Assembly (NCBI GenBank): GCA_963855995.1
Contig: OY979716.1
Span: 20,083,040-20,147,039, forward strand
Length of the DNA: 64,000 nt
Source of the DNA: Muricea muricata
Taxonomy: Eukaryota > Cnidaria > Anthozoa > Malacalcyonacea > Plexauridae
Direction of reading: 5' to 3'
Within the stretch, counting starts at the first letter, position 1, and every line of letters starts with the position of its first letter. The position numbers were made by a program, and so were the translations under genes. Shown here in pieces: positions 23,826 to 35,653 of the stretch. The notes beneath the pieces were generated by a model that saw nothing but the letters and a program-made list of their open reading frames with translations, was not told where the DNA came from and did not search any database.

Positions 23826-23957
23826 GGATAGCGTGATCCATGCACTTGGGATGTTGCTCGATTTTCGGAAAGCGTAAAAATACACTCGCCTGCGGCTCGT
23901 GTATTTTACACTTTCCGAAAATCTCGCAAAATCCCGCGTGCATGGATCACGCTATCC
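23826..23957. repeat. Palindromic element just upstream of CTSC
   Basis: 'ggatagcgtgatccatgca' (23826) is mirrored at the right end (to 23957). A second inner pair, 'attttcggaaagcgtaaaa.tacac' and its complement, surrounds a short GC-rich centre. It ends 89 bp before the CTSC start codon. Confidence 0.85.
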
Positions 23958-24046
23958 TGCACGCAAAACCATTCAGTAATCCTTTAATTAATGACACTGT
24001 CAGCAGTCAGCATCACATGATTTGCAAGTGTCTGAAAGTGTGCACG

Positions 24047-27000
24047 ATGTTGCTTTATAAAGTGCTCGTTTTTGCAACAATTTTCGCAGCTGTCGAAGCC
24101 GATACTCCGGCAAATTGTACATTCGAAGACGTCCAGGGAATATGGACATTTTATGTCGGCGAAAATGGTCACGATAATACGATAAAATGTGATTCGAGTT
24201 TCAAGGTTGTTACAGAACTTCGCGTTCACCTGCTCTTCCCAGACGTGGCATTGGATGATAACTATAACATGGGATTCTGGACAATGATTTATAACCAAGG
24301 ATTTGAAGTTGTTTTGAATGGAACAAAGTATTTTGCCTTTTCAAAGTACAAGGGTACTGTGAGCTATTGTGATCAGACTCTGCCGGGCTGGTCACATGAT
24401 GCCCAAGATGTTAGTCGGAACTGGGCATGTTATTATGGTAAGTCAAAATGTCAGAGATAGTAACAGGGGCTAAGTTGCATTTTAATTTTTATTACCTGTT
24501 AGAGGGACAATTATTGTCCCTGGCTGTGCCTGCACTCTGCTAGACCTGTTGGCAAAGCATATTGCTAGGTTCATGTACATGGGTAAACCATGTTTACATA
24601 AATTGGAACAATTTGCCATCCAGCAATGCACAGCCTTTGGTTTTCGAAAGACTTGAAACACATGAATTGCTCTGTGATGTGTACTTGCGTAATTAGACTT
24701 TGCTTCGGCTTTACAAAAAGGTGTGTCTCCACATTGCTAGATAGGCAACTGTCAAGCAAACTGGTGATTCCAAAAAAATCCATAACCCACCCACATTTCC
24801 ACCGTCCAGAGAGAGGGAATCATCTAAAGAATGTCTTAAATTTCTATAGGATGTCTAGAGACAGGGTGGTGTTGTTAAGTTCCTCCATGGGTTGGGGAGG
24901 GGTTCTTTTCTGAAACAACCCATTGCATCAAAATATGTAAACAAGTTTACCCATCCATTAGGTGTATAGTTAATTTTAAACTAATGTTACATGTGTTGGC
25001 GCGGTGATAGAACCACAAAGAACTAATAGTTTGTTCGAATATATCTAACCATCACATACAAGAAGAAATTCCCATTTTTTGAGGTGTGTCTGGACAAAGT
25101 GTATTCTGTTGAAATGTAGTTTTATTTTAAGCAGTGAACAATTCTATATTGTTTTGCAGACAATTTCTTATGCCTCAGTTTTTGCAAATTTTAAGAGATA
25201 GGCTTGAGAGGTATATGTATCACCCCCCCCCCCCCATTAAATTTATGACCACCTGCAAACTGATGGTATACCTGTAATAACAATTAATCTCCTACCTGAA
25301 ATACAAAAATATGAAACAAACCATGCTATGTGAGAACACAAGTCCCTGCGTGTAGCTTAGAATATGAAAATGTATTAATTGTTGGATTCAAAACCTCCAC
25401 AATCATCATCAGACATGTTGTTTGTTGCTATGAAGGGCAAATTATCCTCACCCTACCCAGGGTGAATTGTCAGATCCATTGAGGTGAATTTTAGCATCCA
25501 ACATGTCAATTTTTAGCAGGCAACTCTTTCCTTTGCCTTTCTCATTACCCTACCTCCCACCCTCTTTTATCCTTACATATCCCTAACCACTGGGAAATGG
25601 TGATTATATTCTTTTATTTTCCTAATTCCTGATGTTCTAGAAATCCATTGTTATTGCATATTTCTGGTAAGAAATTTAATGTTATTATATGTACTATCAG
25701 GTTGCCACAAGGTTTGCCTGTGTAGGAGGCTAGCTCAAAAGCTGCCTTGGTCATGACTCACTTCAAAAGCTGTTACCGGTATCACTGACATTGCTTATAA
25801 ATATAGAAATCGGTTGATATGTATATTTTAAGCCAATTTGTTGAAGTATCGGTATACACTTCTTGTCACTAGGTGCTAGGGACTGCAGAGTATTTTTGGG
25901 ATTGGTAGGAATTACACCTGAGGTCCCAGGGGCATGGTGCCCCAAGTAACATTTTGAAATTTAGACCTCCAGAATGGCCACAATGCTTCTGAATTTAACA
26001 GTTACGAGAAAATAATACATTAAATGTTGTACCAAACATTTGTATATACTCAAGGGCGGCGAGAGCCGTAATCGGGCCCCAGGACAAGCAAGTGATTACA
26101 CATTATGGGCCCCCAACCCTCTTGTCAGTAGCCCAATGACCAGATGTTTTATCAAGATTTCGGGTCCCCAAACCAGCCCAGGCCCCAGGTGTTTTGTCCC
26201 CCCTGCCCCCCCCCCCTTTTGCCAACCTTGTATATCCTAAACACTATTATGACTGTATAAAATGTTGAAAATGTTTGATGTTTCACTCAGTCTTTTTAAA
26301 GTGATAATAAAGGCTATAAGCAACAATAAGAATTAATTTAAAATAAAAAAAAAACTACATCTACATAAGAATAATTGTTGGGGCTAAAGACTAAAGTTAC
26401 AGGTAACTCTAATAGCTTAGGTCTAAACCTTTGAACTCATTCTGCTGCAAATACTCATGCATTGAACAAAGCTGTGCACCAGCTATTTTTTCCCAACTTT
26501 GGGAAAAAATAACCCGTCTCATAATGCTCTAAACCCAGCCCACATTCCCTAGAGCACTGGGCTTGGCAGAGCTGTGCAACAGCAATGCCCAGGTCTGGAT
26601 CAGATTCGACTCCTGTCGGAGTTTCTAAAATGTTCTTGGTCTAAATTTCTGCACAAGTCATGTATGATTTTAAAAATATCTATTTTTTAGAATTATTCTG
26701 TTTGTAATGTGACAAAACTATATTATTTATATGTTAGATGAATGTGCCAATTAATTAATAGTAATTCTTTCTACCATTAGTGAAGTTTAAGACTCATTTG
26801 CCATTTGGAATCATCTACTGTAATATTGATTGAAATGACACAAAATCTTGCATTATATGCTGTATATGTACTATGTATATACTTGTCAAAAATTCCTATT
26901 TTACATGGTCAAAAAGCATTTGACACATAAAAATGTCAATGAAAATTTGGTTGTGTAAAAGGGGCTTAAACGGAAGACAAGTCTTCATTATTTTTCAAAG

Positions 27001-30000
27001 TTGATCAATATCTAATTTAAATTTTCCATCCATGTGCAAGATTTTTGTTGAGGATTTAATTTCTAAATTAACTTCTATGTGATGTTGAAAAATTTTATAT
27101 CCTTACATGTACATAAAGGTATTTTACTCATTATAGTTGTTTGAATGTATAAAAATTCTCATAGGGAAAAAAGAGAAGTCAGTTGCTCCCAAGACCAGCA
27201 AGGTACCATCACTGAGCTCAACTTTACTGGATAAGCCATATAGGCTGAATGAAGACTTCATTGCTGCCATCACTGAGAAACAAAAGTATTGGTTTCCCAC
27301 TGTTTATAAGGAGTATGAAGACTTAACGATAAGAGAGCTGATGACCAAGGCAGGTGGACCAAAGACATTCAATTCGCCCCCACCCAGGTAAGAGATGGTA
27401 CTATTTTGTGAGCTATATTTATTCATAGCCTTTGCAATTTATATGATACATTATAGACCCTATGCATAAGTCGTGATCCGGGCCGTGTATCCTAGGAAAC
27501 GGGAATTTACGCATTGTTATTGGTCACTTGTTGCAAACAGTGACCAATAGCAATGCCTAAATTCCTGTTTCCTAGGATACACGGCCCGGATCACGACTTA
27601 TGCATAAGGTCCATTAATTTTTCAATTCTTCGGTTTTTTGTGATGTCATTTATTTCAGCGAGGGTCGCCTCTAGATCTACACACAGCCAAAGATGCTACA
27701 AACATTTTGCAAGTTTTCAATATTTTATCGGACTGTTGCAACTTGTCAACAGAATTCCCGCAATTTTTTCAATTTCATCCAATTGCAATGAGGTGTTAAA
27801 ATCAGGCTTGTTACTACTTTTTGAAAGAACTTGCAGCCAGCTTGTTAATACAGTAACATGTTTTGACAGTATTCTTATGACGAGTCTGTTGACAACTTGC
27901 ATTAGGCCTGTCATCACCACACTCTCGTAAGCCATGCGAACGCGGTATATCATCATTTTCATCACGTTTGTCGCAAGATGGCTTTCTACTGTAAATCAAT
28001 CCACATCCATAAGAGCATAAGTTAAATGTTCATTGAAAGTGTTGACCTTGTATGAGCAAAAACGTGCAATTTCATATCTTTTGCTCGCTTCGATACACTT
28101 TCATTACAGTTGAGATTAAACCTGCCAAAGTACAGTGCTAAATGCCGTAAGTGTAAAATTGATTTATAGTTTTTTGGACCAGCGCGTGGACAACGCCATT
28201 TCGAAACCATCTTGAGACATGTCTGATGGTGGTTTTTTAGGTTAAAACCTAAATATCATTATATAGTTTTATTGTGCCTTGTTATTTTTTCTCGTGCGTT
28301 AAGTTTAAAAGATTGTGGTATGACGGAACCGAATGGAATTTGATTGTAAAAAGATATAAGCAAACTACATACTTCATGTAATTACTAACGTTTTCCACTA
28401 TAACTCCATTCCCCGATGTGAACAAAGAAGTTCAAACTTTTAACAATTTTGAAATAATAGACTGTCTACTAGCTTTACATCTATTTTTTTCTGAATAATA
28501 TGTTTTAAGTACTTTATTGAATTATCGTCCGGTCAAGGTTAATAGTTAAAATATCTTTCCATTTGCTTTTTTCGGATCTTAATCGCTCACTCTTTTGATT
28601 TAGTCCTGTCAAAACAAAAGACTATCTTGCTGCACTTCAGCTGCCTGATTCCTTCGACTGGCGGAATGTCGACGGGGTAAATTACGTGAGTCCTATACGA
28701 AATCAGGCCCAATGTGGTAGCTGTTATGCATTCTCAACCATGGCAATGTTTGAAGCTCGTTCCCGTATTCAGTCTAATCTCTCTACCAGTTATATCCTGT
28801 CCACTCAAGATATTGTCAGTTGTTCTGAATATTCTCAAGGCTGTGAAGGAGGTAAACTGATAAATGTTTGATTTACTGAAATACATGTGTAACTGTGCTA
28901 AGAATTCAAGTCATTTCGCGTCCGCATGACTTTGACCAGTTTATAAGGTCGTATCATTATGACGATGATGGTATAGAACATTTCATCAAAGATATGGTGT
29001 TAAGACACTCTCGTCTCCTGAGCGTACATGTTATTTACCCAACTACAGAAAAGAAAGCTTTTGCAATACAATTTAGCATACAACATTTTTGAATTTTTAT
29101 AGAAAGCTTTTGCGATACAATTTGGCATACAACATTTTTGAATTTTTATAGAAAGCTTTTGCAATACAGTTTGGCATACAACATTTTTGAATTTTTATAT
29201 AATGCTTTTGCGATACAATTTGGCATACAACATTTTTGAATTTTTGTAGAAAGCTTTTGCAATACAATTTCGCATACAACATTTTTGAATTTTTATAGTA
29301 GACCGCAAATTTACAATTCTTAGAGACTGCAAAGTTTGAAATCGTCGAAAGAAACACAAGGCAGTTTGCGATTTTGTAGACAGTCGAGATCGAGGTGGAG
29401 AAAATCCGGATTTTTTCGCATTTTAAAGGTTTTCTGTGCAAGATAGTTTCAAGACAATTATTAATACCATATACTGACGTTTTACACTGGCGCCAGTTAT
29501 TCAAATCATGTTTATCGCTAACTCCGGGTAAAAGATTACAACCCACTGTTTTAGTTCCTGTATTTCTACCTGTCTATTTACTTGAAAACCTCGTATCATA
29601 TTTTCCTGTGAACGATAATATAATCTTTGAAAATAGACATCTTGTATTCCTGATATTCAAGAAAAAAACAAGAAAACGTCGGTGATATGTCGTTTTCTTG
29701 TTTTTTCTTGTTTATCAGGAATACAAGATGTCTCCGTCGTTTTCTTCTTTTTTCTTGAATATCAGGAATACAAGATGTCTCCGTCGTTTTCTTCTTTTTT
29801 CTTGAATATCAGGAATACAAGATGTCTCGGTCGTTTTCTTTTTTTTTCTTGAATATCAGGAATACAAGATGTCTATTTTCGGAGTTTGTTTTATTTTGTA
29901 CTTCCTTAAGTTGTCTGCTTGTCCTGGTTTTTAGACTCTTTGCATGCATTAGTTTTTCTTTAATTTTTCAAAGTTCGGGTTCTCAATATGTGGTATTTAA

Positions 30001-33000
30001 ATATACCGCGCCCAAATTTTCGAGCTGGCTAGGTTACTGCTTCGAAAATTATAATTATTTTAATTATTTTCGTTCCGTTCATCGCATTAATAATGGTCGA
30101 AACGTAACGAATAAAAATGTTTAAAGTAAAAAAAAGTGTCTATTGATTAGTTATGGTTTCATTCTATTCTTTTGTTTTTAAGGTTTTCCTTATCTGATTA
30201 GTAAGTATGGCGTTGACTTCGGATTGGTAGAGGAGTCGTGCTATCCCTATGAAGGCGAAGACACCCAGTGCACGGAGTCGTCCACGTGTCAACGTCACTA
30301 TGGCAACAATGACTATCACTACATCGGAGGATTTTATGGAGCCTGCAATGAACCGCTAATGCGGTTGGAGCTCGTAAAGAATGGTCCATTTTCCGTGAGT
30401 TTTGAGGTGACAGGTGATTTCATGCACTACAAGGGTGGAATATATGTGAATCCAGGTAAGTCAGAAGTGACATCTTGATACAACTTCAGATTTGTCAGAA
30501 AGTGATACAATAATGCACCCTCATCAGTCGCAGAACAAAAAACACCGTATCTGCCGGGCGACAGATGAGATGCTTACATGCTGATCACATTGCTGATCAT
30601 AATTATAAGAATATTCTTAAGCCGTTGCTTACTGAAACATATACAAGCGAAAGTAGACTCATAAACTGAATAGCAATGCTAAAATAAAGACAAATGGTGT
30701 GGGGATATTGGTAGTAGGGGTACTTTAGAATCTTGACACCAGTGTATGTGAATAAACCTGGTTGTGAATTTACTTCGTGCATTCTGGTAATGCTAACATG
30801 GCGGGTTTCGGACGACCATTATACTGATCACTCTAGCATAGTTGCTGTGCTCCGTGATTGCATGTATCTGCTATAGAAGCTGGATCTGCTAGAGACGTGT
30901 CTTTCTCAATTCAGCTTAGCATTCAGTGCAAGTACATTGTGACATTCTGTCAGTCATGCCTAGACGGAGAGTCTAAACATTTATTGTATGAGTAGGGGGT
31001 GAAAGGTTTAAAACAAGACTGATTAAACCAAAGAACTAAACTATATATACGAATAATACGATATGAGGAAACAAACGATGTAGTGAAAGAAGCGCTAACT
31101 GCGTTATTGTCAAGATAGTGTTAACTATCCGAATTTTAATGAATATTATAAAAATAAAAATATTTTGTCTTTCTTAAGTTTCTTGTAGGTTTGCATGGTG
31201 AATACAATATACTTGTTAAGCATTGTGGAAACACCACGTAAATTTATTATTGCAATAAATTTATTTGCGAGAAAGCCGAGCTAGAAAAATCAGCAGTGGC
31301 TAAACACTCTTGGACATATGACCATCGCATGAAATGGAATGAAGCGTCCATTTTAGCGACTGAAAGTCATAAGTTCTCTCGCAAAATGAGAGAGTCAATT
31401 GAAATTGAAAAACATAGTACGATAGATCAAGAGGGTAAGCCACTAGACAGTACGTGGCGCGCTCTCTTTACTGTGCAAAATTAAATTTCTCTTTCTTCTT
31501 TGCGCACGCATGCGGGTTAATTAGAACCATTTCGCTACGTTAGAAATGACGTAGCTGATTTGACCGTTTAATTAACTTTTTAAATCACGCGAGCATACAA
31601 TCACGACACTTTATGTATAAAAAGGGGCGTGTGAATTCAAATAGTCATATTATTATAGCACTGATGAAGATCCTAGCTTACGGATCGAAAGCTTTGTCTT
31701 TCTTGTTACGCAAAACGTAACAATATGTATTGAGAGAGCCCGTGTATTCGGATTCAGCCATTATTGCATCCAACATTTTGGGAAGCCTTTCCGCGCCTAA
31801 TACAGAAGTATATCAAATTGGGAAATTTCACTGGACCATATTTTGGGCTATATTATAATATTTGGCAACCGAACTTCACAATTTGATGAAATTTAGGATG
31901 CTAGCTCTCTCCAGCTTTGTTGATAAATTTTCTCAACTCGAAATTTTGTTTAATAGGGCAATGGTCTTTTGTCAATATCACTCCCCATCTATTACGGTTT
32001 TAATAATTCACCTAATATAACTGATTTAGTCGGACAGAAGAAGAAGCAAGTCCCCCTCTCCCTTACTCGTAACACTCTAGATCAACTCTGCATCAGTGCT
32101 AATAATGCTAGTTATTATTCATTGTACTATATTCCTCGTATATCTGTCAAGGTCAAATTTTGAACTTGACAAATACGACATTTACCGACACCGTGCCCGC
32201 GTATTTTCTCAGCGGTATCTCGCATGAATTTCAAATGTGCCGTTATTTAAAAAAATGTTAAAAAACTGTTTGTTTTTTATTTGTATTCGCATTGCCGATT
32301 TTTCGTGGGGAGGAATAATAAAAGAATTATTGAATTCGGCTTTCGCAGGATATCAGAATTATTCAGACCTCGGTCAGCGTTATCTGCCTTAGCTTTGCTT
32401 CGGAAGTTAACGCTGACCTCTGTCTGAATAATTCTGAGTATCCTGCTCAGCCTCATCCAATAATTCCTATTATTATTTATTGAAAATATTTTAGGAGTTT
32501 TTATTGGTTAAGAGCTAAAGGAGAAATCCTCATATCCGCTTGGTAGTTGCCCAAGTTTGGGATTGAAAATAAGTATACAACATTACGAGTCATTTCGTCG
32601 TATATTGAAAACAAATATACGACATTATGACTCATTTCGTCGTATATTGACTGACCTTTGTTAATCGACCTTTCGTCGTAATCTGACATTTGTTTTAAGA
32701 ATTTTTTTTCCGTAGTCTTTTACGTAGAATATTTCGAACAATTTCATGCTGTTCCATTATTAGCAGCTTGTGTCTTCTTACTTACAAAGCAAGCGTTTAA
32801 ACTGAGTTTAAAATATTTTCAAAAAATAATAAAACAATTATTGAATTCGGTTCTCGCAGGGTATGAAAAATTATTAAGGCCTCGGTTTGTGTTATATTAT
32901 ATGTCATAACACAAACCTCTGCCTTAATGATTCCTCATATCCTGCGAGACGTCATTCAATGATTGTTTAATAATAATACTAAAGAAAGCCGATCTTACGA

Positions 33001-33773
33001 ATCGAAAGCTATAATTTGCAATCATAAATTTTATGGTGTTTCCACAAAGGTAAATTCATTTTGATATTCGTGCAAACTTACAACGAACGTATTGATGTCA
33101 TCTATTCCCGCATTGAGAGTAGAAGAATCTGTTTGCACGAACATGCTCTTATATTTGCATTACTATATTCATGTAAAATTGGGGAAAATTAGCTGTTTGT
33201 TTGAAGATATTTCTTGTTTTTTTTAAAATCTTTTTTTGGTACTGGGTTATTATGCGTGACATAATGACATCACAACTATTTGCATATTTTGTGCCAGTGA
33301 GTATCTGATGAACGAGAGAAGTTATTGCGAAAGCATGGTTGCTTTATGTTGACATGCATGATGTTCGGTTGAGATCAAGGCGAGACAAAAGATTCCCCCA
33401 TCATACTGCGCATTAAAGAGTAAAGCAAAGACAAAAGCGTATGACTCGACTTTACTTGAACTGAACATTTCTCAAAAGACATTTTATTATGTGTGACTCT
33501 TATATCATTGATGTGTCCATGTTGTTATTTGAAAGGTCATGTTGTTCAATTGTAGGTTTGGAAGATAAATTCAATCCTTTTGAAATCACCAATCACGCCG
33601 TCGTCGTTGTAGGCTACGGCGTAGACGAGGCATCTGGAATGAAATTCTGGATAGTAAAGAACAGTTGGGGTACTACATGGGGTGAGGATGGGTATTTTAG
33701 GATTCGACGTGGTACAAATGAGTTATCAATCGAAAGCATCGCAGTTGGTGTGACGGTGCCCAAAGATTTCTGA
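24047..33773 (+). CDS. CTSC: Cathepsin C (dipeptidyl-peptidase 1), five exons
   Basis: Exons 24047-24437, 27165-27387, 28604-28851, 30183-30455 and 33556-33773 join in phase (1, 2, 1, 1) to 450 codons plus TGA; the vertebrate protein has about 463. Start: ATG 24047 begins a clean signal peptide ([18 protein letters not shown]), and the mature chain begins DTPANCTF, the exclusion-domain start whose first Asp anchors the substrate N terminus. Exon 2 carries the propeptide; exons 3-5 the papain-fold peptidase: SFDWRNVDG, catalytic Cys245 in [23 protein letters not shown], His392 in [10 protein letters not shown], Asn414 in KNSWGT. All key residues are intact and spaced as in vertebrates. It is a lysosomal tetrameric exopeptidase that removes dipeptides and activates serine proteases in vertebrates; in invertebrates it is linked to digestion and immunity. 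An upstream in-frame ATG at 24017 would give a less good signal peptide. Confidence 0.95.
25222..25237. repeat. C homopolymer in CTSC intron 1
   Basis: A run of about 14 C, likely unstable. A second C-rich stretch is at about 26203-26216 in a segment rich in gggcccc. Confidence 0.7.
26555..26640 (+). repeat. Possible tRNA-derived SINE head in CTSC intron 1
   Basis: A box A-like TGGCAGAGCTG (26564-26574) is followed 28 bases later by GATTCGACTCC (26603-26613), a good match to the pol III box B. Spacing and order are right for a tRNA-like promoter. No clear cloverleaf or 3' tail was worked out. Confidence 0.3.
27456..27610. repeat. Near-perfect palindrome in CTSC intron 2
   Basis: The arm 'gaccctatgcataagtcgtgatccgggccgtg...' mirrors the right arm with one to three differences per 60 bp; the centre is 'cacttgttgcaaacagtg'. 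It starts 69 bp after the exon 2 splice donor. Confidence 0.88.
29052..29297. repeat. 49-bp minisatellite, five units, CTSC intron 3
   Basis: Units begin at 29052, 29101, 29150, 29199 and 29248 with an exact 49-bp period: agaaagcttttgc(a/g)ataca..ttggcatacaacatttttgaattttta. They differ by one to four bases. Confidence 0.92.
29634..29876. repeat. 47-bp minisatellite with an inverted first unit, CTSC intron 3
   Basis: Four units start at 29689, 29736, 29783 and 29830 (period 47): gtcgttttcttctttttt then cttgaatatcaggaatacaagatgtct. An inverted copy at 29634-29678 precedes them, so the array can fold into alternative hairpins. Confidence 0.9.
31257..31484 (+). pseudogene. Penelope-like element, C-terminal endonuclease fragment (CTSC intron 4)
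   Basis: The open stretch reads [20 protein letters not shown], then [15 protein letters not shown] and [12 protein letters not shown], and ends at TAA 31482. This is the pattern of the GIY-YIG endonuclease end of Penelope-like elements: 'KSAVA.H....H...W..A.IL..E.....RK..ESI.I'. The reverse transcriptase and the GIY-YIG itself are absent upstream, so this is a 5'-truncated insertion. The following 180 bp end in a hammerhead-like core, as expected for this retroelement class. Confidence 0.7.
31610..31640 (+). promoter_or_regulatory. TATA-like string in the Penelope 3' region
   Basis: 'atgtataaaaaggggcgtgtg' lies about 45 bp before the hammerhead-like core. Penelope-like terminal repeats carry internal promoters; this is a candidate only. 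Confidence 0.3.
31661..31700 (+). ncRNA. Hammerhead ribozyme-like core after the Penelope fragment
   Basis: CTGATGA (31661-31667), stem II GATCC...GGATC (31669-31686, five pairs with an eight-base loop), then GAAA (31687-31690). A GTC lies six bases later in 'gctttgtc'. The core and stem II are intact; stem III is doubtful and stem I not resolved. A degraded relative (gccgatcttacgaatcgaaagct) is at 32989-33012. Confidence 0.5.
32312..32475. repeat. Palindromic element, CTSC intron 4, copy 1
   Basis: Outer arms 'aataataaaagaattattgaattcgg' and inner arms 'caggatatcagaattattcagac.tcggtcagcgtta' are mirrored to 32475. Confidence 0.8.
32824..32977. repeat. Palindromic element, CTSC intron 4, copy 2
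   Basis: Its ends (aataataaaacaattattgaattcgg, tcgcagg) match the ends of copy 1, while the centre (gtttgtgttatattatatgtcataacac) differs. The two are related members that have diverged inside. Confidence 0.8.
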
Positions 33774-34752
33774 ATTAAATCTTAAAGGTCACTCGCCATC
33801 AGCGTCTTGGGGAGGAGCAATTCTTTGAGTATTTGCACGGGTGCTAGATATGTTAACTTTCAATATTTACCTCAGGAAAAAATTGTTTTTGTGATACGTT
33901 TTACTTGATTTTTATACACTGACATTGCCAATTATTAATTATTATTGTTAAATTAATTAGATTTCCCAAAACGGGCTTTTTAGAACCATTTACACAGTAT
34001 TAAATAGTAGATTTGATAAAGCCTCTTAACATATATTATGTTGTAAAAAAACAACTAAATAACTGACTACTAATTACTGATAATTAAGTATAATTTGTGA
34101 GAAAAAACAATAGTGAACAATTTGTAGTAATTTGAGCCATGTGTAATTAAGCCAGTGTCTATTGTGCATCGGCAGACCATTTTGACTAATTATCACATTA
34201 ACTAATTATCGTACTACTGCATTTGTGATACTTTGCCTGAAAGAAAATCTGCGTGTTTGTGATAAAAGCAATTTAGATGTGATACGATATCCATAATAAT
34301 GATTTCCATTAGTTTTTTTTTGTTCAGTAGACTTAATACACGGAGATTTCTGAAATCTCCTCTGTGTTCTCTCCGTCATCTTGTTTCCAGTAATCTTGAG
34401 CATGCGCAGACAAACTCCACATTATGTTTAGTTGACCTCCTGACGTTCAGGGAAACTCTTGTGCAAATAAAATAATCTACTTTGCTTCGACGGTGTGAAG
34501 TCGCTATTAAGCAAATCGAATATCTTTTGACTTAGATGAATTTCCAACGAATTCATTGAATGATTTCACACTGTTTTCGGCTTTAAAGCAGCTCACACTG
34601 GCTTACAATATCAGTGTCGGAAAGAGAAAATTTAAAGAGGGAATGATCTATTGTCATTTTCGATTCGTCCCAATCAGATTGTAACTCTCCACTGTTATCA
34701 CTGACATGCTTTCATAATTTTACCGTGAACTCCAGTTAACCCGATTTACGTG
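33774..34752. other. Region 3' of CTSC
   Basis: An ATTAAA at 33775-33780, right after the stop codon, is too close to act as poly(A) signal. I did not fix the 3' end of the transcript. No other gene seen. Confidence 0.4.
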
Positions 34753-34756
34753 TTAA

Positions 34757-35465
34757 AGAATGAGTCTCATAGTAATGCATAGCGCGCTTAATGTTTATGT
34801 TGACATGGATTAATTACAGGTCATAGTTCACTTGCTCGCCTTATGTTTTTTGTAAGTTTGCATACATTTGCATCGACTGCGTTTGTGTTTATGCACTCTA
34901 TTGCTATAAAATTCTTAGGTTTTTTGGAAGAAAATATTAAATATTTTTCAATATGTCCTCATCAGACGCTGATGAGGAATTAAATGTATCACAACACGAC
35001 GTTGAAGACGATCTTAATGCGTTATGCGTACGGATCGCCAGTTCACACGACTGAAGCAGTCAATGCGTTGCCTGTATTGCCAGCGCCGATTCATACCAGA
35101 ACTCAGGTATTGTTTAAAGTAAAGTTGTTTGTTGCTTTTATACTTGTGGTGTTCGGTTTCATAAAATGAAATTCGTTTCTTTGGGCCATCCACGCTTTGG
35201 GAGCGAAGCCATGACCCGCAATTGTATAAACTAGCTTTTATTTCCGTATAACACAACAAAAGTTTAACAAAATAACTCTCAGTAGCTGAGGGGCCGATAG
35301 CACTACGATAATTGAATCAACAGAAAGAATATAGCGTCAAGATGCCACAAATAAGAACAGATTTTCTCGCACTCTTTTTTCTTACACACTCACCATTTTC
35401 CGTGCACCTTAAAATGGCCGCCCAATGTACTCAAGCGCGCAATGCATTACTGTGAGACTCATTCT
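34757..35465 (+). mobile_element. TTAA-flanked element, piggyBac-type, non-autonomous
   Basis: The inverted ends AGAATGAGTCTCA(t/c)AGTAATGCAT.GCGCGCTT (about 36 bp, two or three differences) are directly flanked by TTAA on both sides (34753-34756 and 35466-35469). TTAA duplication is the mark of piggyBac and Kolobok elements. Inside, a short ORF starting MSSSDADEE (34953) resembles the acidic start of piggyBac transposases; it stops after 33 codons. The 709-bp length shows an internal deletion derivative. Confidence 0.75.
34953..35054 (+). pseudogene. Short acidic ORF in the TTAA element
   Basis: 33 codons, MSSSDADEELNVSQHDVEDD then LNALCVRIASSHD, and TGA. The Ser/Asp/Glu opening is like piggyBac transposase N termini, but it is too short to prove. 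A plausible splice donor (cag|gtattg) lies at about 35106. Confidence 0.4.
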
Positions 35466-35646
35466 TTAATCTGATTTATATTGGAATTTTAATCACTGAA
35501 ACTATAGATGGGATAGTTCGCCGCATTATTTACTGAATGCATTCGACACAACCAAAGTTTGACATCAGAGGAGGTTAGACAGCTACTCGCAAAGCATCAT
35601 GGGAAATTTGCATGCGCTTTGCTGATTGGCTTCATTCACGCGTTGA

Positions 35647-35653
35647 CCTCAGC
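35647..35653 (+). repeat. Target-site duplication CCTCAGC, left
   Basis: Matches 41807-41813 exactly, outside the inverted ends of the P-type element. Seven bases match; the family usually gives eight. Confidence 0.75.

Noticed and set aside
23840-24046. N-terminal extension of cathepsin C
   Set aside because: The frame is open upstream but crosses the palindromic element. The signal peptide starting at ATG 24047 gives the expected protein start.
29097-29546. 149-codon minus-strand frame
   Set aside because: It runs through the 49-bp minisatellite; its protein repeats with the units.
29052-29876. CRISPR-like array
   Set aside because: The units are contiguous tandem repeats without spacers, in an intron of an animal gene.
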